A DNA stretch of 25,669 nucleotides from positions 1-25,669 of the forward strand of contig DATKXU010000125.1 of NCBI GenBank assembly GCA_035528905.1, written 5' to 3'. The stretch comes from DATKXU01 sp035528905. GTDB taxonomy: Bacteria; Armatimonadota; UBA5829; DTJY01. A model generated the notes under the pieces. That model worked only from the letters and a program-made list of their open reading frames with translations, searched no databases and was not told where the DNA came from. Shown in pieces: positions 23,633 to 25,669 of the stretch. Every line of letters starts with the position of its first letter. The stretch's first letter is position 1. Position numbers and translations under genes: made by a program.

Positions 23633-24934
23633 TCAGGCTTCTACCGTGGCGGTCACCTCTTCTGCTGGGGTTCCTGCTTTCTCCTCCCTAAATGCTACCA
23701 GGAAGGCGGCGGCGCAGATGACCGTCAAGGCGCACGGCACCAGGAACACGCCCGGCCAGTTGGTCACGGCCTGCGTGCCGGCGCCCGATGTGAACTGATC
23801 CTTGATCGCACCCGCGAAAATGCTCCCCAAGTACCTTCCAAGGCCGAGCACCACAAGGGCCACGAGGCTCTGCGCGGACGCCTTGATGTCCTTCGATGCC
23901 ATGGAGTCAACGTAGATGAAGCCCACTACGAAGAAGAACACGTAGCAGAATCCGTGAAGCGGCAGCGACGCAATTACCAGGATGGTCGAGTAGTCAACGT
24001 TGAATAGCATGCCTCCCGTAGGCCAGATCAGTGCCCCTAGAGCGAAGATCGCGTAGCGTATCGGCCAGGCGAGAGCCCCGATTGCGAGCATTTTCCTGGC
24101 GCCCAGCCGGGGCAGCCATCTGGGCAATAGCACCGCCATGGTGAAGATTTCCGCGAGCTGGGCGATCGTCATCACGAGCGGAATTCTGCTGCCTGCCACC
24201 CTGAGATGCTCGAGGAACGGCGATGTGAGAATGTAGTAGAACTCCAGCTCGGTGCCCACGATGAAAGAGATTATCATGAATATCGCGAAGCTCCGGTTCT
24301 TGAAGAGCCGAAATGCCTCTACGAATGCCAGTGGATTCGCGCTTTCTCTCTTGGGCGGCGTGTCCGGCAGTGCGAGGCTGAAAACGCCCAAAATCAGCGC
24401 AAACGCCCCCGCCAGGAGCAGGCTGTCCGCGGCGCCCTCGATCGTAGGGAAATTCGACCGCCAGGAAGCGAGAAGCCAGCCGGCGATTATCCATCCGATC
24501 GTGCCCCACACCCGAAGGCCGCCGAACTCCCTTTCGGGATCCCTCAGATTGTGGAAGCAGATAGAGTTCGACAAGGCGAGCGTAGGCGCGTAGAGCAGCG
24601 AGGCGACCAGCATCAGCCACATCAAGCCCGAGAAATCCCTTTGAAATGCCATTCCCAGGAGGGCGAGGCCGCCGCAGAAGTGCGCGGCCGCCAGCACCCG
24701 CTGAGTGGCGACGTAGCGGTCCGCTATCTGCCCAAAGATGAATGGGGATATTATCGTTGCAAGGGGAAGCAGGCTGAAGATGAGGCCGGTCTGCACGCCG
24801 CTAAGGCCCAGGTGCGTCGCATCCCTCATGCCGTGTTCGTTCGGTCCCAGGTAGGCTCCGAGCACGGGAGCCCATGCGCCCCAGATCGCGTATTGCAGGA
24901 ACATCATGGAACTTAGACGCCAACGGTAACCCAT
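23633..24934 (-). CDS. MFS transporter, nucleoside:H+ symporter-like
   Basis: The 433-residue integral membrane protein has about twelve hydrophobic segments and resembles the NupG/XapB nucleoside:proton symporter family. The N-terminus MMFLQYAIWGAWAPVLGAYL, the GQIADRY loop between the second and third segments, and LRVWGTIGWIIAGWLLA in the first half fit that group. Substrates are probably nucleosides, but close relatives may carry other solutes. I place the start at ATG 24934, which has AGGGGG upstream and gives the family-typical cytoplasmic start MGYRWRLSS; an in-frame ATG at 25024 would add 30 unrelated polar residues. It is convergent with the radical SAM gene, 25 bases apart. Confidence 0.87.
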   Translation of the reverse strand: MGYRWRLSSMMFLQYAIWGAWAPVLGAYLGPNEHGMRDATHLGLSGVQTGLIFSLLPLATIISPFIFGQIADRYVATQRVLAAAHFCGGLALLGMAFQRDFSGLMWLMLVASLLYAPTLALSNSICFHNLRDPEREFGGLRVWGTIGWIIAGWLLASWRSNFPTIEGAADSLLLAGAFALILGVFSLALPDTPPKRESANPLAFVEAFRLFKNRSFAIFMIISFIVGTELEFYYILTSPFLEHLRVAGSRIPLVMTIAQLAEIFTMAVLLPRWLPRLGARKMLAIGALAWPIRYAIFALGALIWPTGGMLFNVDYSTILVIASLPLHGFCYVFFFVVGFIYVDSMASKDIKASAQSLVALVVLGLGRYLGSIFAGAIKDQFTSGAGTQAVTNWPGVFLVPCALTVICAAAFLVAFREEKAGTPAEEVTATVEA

Positions 24935-25009
24935 ATGGAACCCCCTATTGCTGTTTGACGGCCCCTGCACGCCTGGGCCACGGGACATTTCGACGCACCG
25001 GCTCATCTT

Positions 25010-25032
25010 TCCTGCGTGGAGCACGTGCAGGA
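25010..25032. promoter_or_regulatory. Inverted repeat in the divergent MFS-yjbQ spacer
   Basis: TCCTGC (25010-25015) and GCAGGA (25027-25032) form a perfect 6-base inverted repeat with an 11-base spacer containing CACGT. Its place between two divergent genes would suit a repressor operator, but a repeat this short can occur by chance. No convincing promoter boxes were found in this 156-base spacer. Confidence 0.25.
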
Positions 25033-25090
25033 TTGTCTTGGGCCTGTGTAGAACCTCGTCTAGGCGCTTGGGGCTGAAAGGAGTACGCGA

Positions 25091-25504
25091 GTGAAGTCAC
25101 ACACCGAGTACCTATGGTTCAACACCGCCAAGAGGCGCGAATACATCAACATCACGGGGGAGTGCGACCGCATTCTGCGCGAAAGCGGCATCAAGGAGGG
25201 GATGATGCTCGTCTCCGCGATGCACATCACCGCCGGCGTATGGGTGAACGACAACGAGCCGGGCATCCTCCAGGACGCCGACGATATGCTGGAGCGCCTC
25301 GCTCCCTACGGCTCGGACTACCGCCATCACCATACCGGCGAGGACAACGGCGACGCTCATCTGAAGAACTTGCTGACCCATCACCAGGTCATCATCCCGA
25401 TCACCGATGGCCGGCTCGATCTCGGCCCTTGGCAGACGATCTTCTACTGCGAGTTCGACGGCCGCCGCCGCAAACGCGTCGTGGTGAAGGTGATCGGGGA
25501 GTAG
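25091..25504 (+). CDS. YjbQ/UPF0047 family protein (secondary thiamine-phosphate synthase type)
   Basis: The 137-residue protein is a full-length member of the YjbQ/UPF0047 family. It has HITAGVWVNDNEP, APYGSDYRHHHTGEDNGDAHLKN and a C-terminal PITDGRLDLGPWQTIFYCEF block; these His, Asp and Glu residues form the presumed metal-binding pocket. Some members show weak thiamine phosphate synthase activity, but the physiological role is unsettled. The start is GTG at 25091, seven bases after GAAAGGAG. It diverges from the MFS gene. Confidence 0.93.
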   Translation: MKSHTEYLWFNTAKRREYINITGECDRILRESGIKEGMMLVSAMHITAGVWVNDNEPGILQDADDMLERLAPYGSDYRHHHTGEDNGDAHLKNLLTHHQVIIPITDGRLDLGPWQTIFYCEFDGRRRKRVVVKVIGE

Positions 25505-25551
25505 GCCGCGGTTGGCCCGCCGTACCCCCCTGTAGGTTTGTCAAACATGTG

Positions 25552-25669
25552 TTACACCACCTCCTGGTAATGACGGAGCATCTGGGATGCGGAGCGCCAC
25601 CCATGGGCCATCAGCGGCTGGCGGTTGGATTCTCCAAGGTAGCGGTTGAACTGGTCTTTGATATACTGC
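25552..25669 (-). CDS. Partial gene, C-terminal end; possibly tyrosine recombinase
   Basis: The minus strand is open from the window edge to TAA at 25554-25552, encoding 38 complete C-terminal codons that end HGWRSASQMLRHYQEVV. The pattern GW.S...ML.HY near a C-terminus resembles the last helix of tyrosine recombinases, where the Tyr would be the nucleophile, but 38 residues are too few to be sure. The sequence just beyond the stop (25525-25550) includes GTTTGTCAAAC, which may belong to a mobile-element edge. Confidence 0.35.
   Translation of the reverse strand, partial: QYIKDQFNRYLGESNRQPLMAHGWRSASQMLRHYQEVV

Noticed and set aside
25564..25669. Plus-strand open frame at the right edge
   Set aside because: It starts at ATG 25564-25566 without a Shine-Dalgarno site and reads less like a protein than the minus-strand frame.

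Overview
The window is a GC-rich, densely coded stretch of bacterial chromosome. It carries almost entirely housekeeping genes, with a few accessory insertions. Starts include ATG, GTG and TTG, and purine-rich Shine-Dalgarno sites and sigma70-type promoters are visible. Three features point to a deep-branching, probably uncultured lineage with affinities to Armatimonadota, Chloroflexota or Planctomycetota: a proposed homoserine kinase of the ApgM fold, a DRG/Obg-type GTPase with a TGS domain, and a dihydropteroate synthase with a long N-terminal extension. The phylum is a guess from gene content, not a proof.

Layout. At 1-150 lies the end of an insertion sequence (start of an ISNCY-like transposase on the minus strand plus GGGGACAT subterminal repeats). 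A strong promoter then leads into accB, hom and thrC. A compact type II restriction-modification pair (a TSPPY methyltransferase and a PmeII-like endonuclease) sits between thrC and purC. After purC comes the ApgM-family gene; with hom and thrC it can complete homoserine-to-threonine synthesis, and no classical thrB is present in the window. Next come a repeat, a short coupled ORF and a cysteine-rich hypothetical gene, then the classic tilS-ftsH pair closed by a strong hairpin terminator. Folate-linked ftcD, a TPR protein and folP follow.

From 14970 to 17855 on the minus strand runs an ANTAR response regulator / GAF histidine kinase operon. A nucleotidyltransferase-like DUF6932 gene and a 68-codon gene are embedded between regulator and kinase. 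Diverging from it, 18010-18831 encodes a polytopic membrane protein with the three hallmark motifs of presenilin/signal peptide peptidase intramembrane aspartyl proteases: a membrane Asp followed by a GPL motif, GxGD, and PAL. It is followed by leuS, which contains an in-frame insertion that looks like one of the palindromic intergenic repeats of this genome. A DRG-type GTPase is translationally coupled to a radical SAM protein. A nucleoside-symporter-like MFS gene (minus strand) and a YjbQ-family gene follow. The right edge holds the C-terminal end of an unidentified gene, possibly a tyrosine recombinase.

The spacers are unusual: many are filled with short-word degenerate repeats (GTCAGTC, TATGGGAG, GCTCGTACTC, GAGTAAG, GGTTTCGAG, CCCTGGATCC types) and with palindromic elements. 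The items most worth following up are the presenilin-like protease, the repeat-derived segment inside LeuRS, the two-component operon with an embedded nucleotidyltransferase pair, and the non-canonical homoserine kinase.
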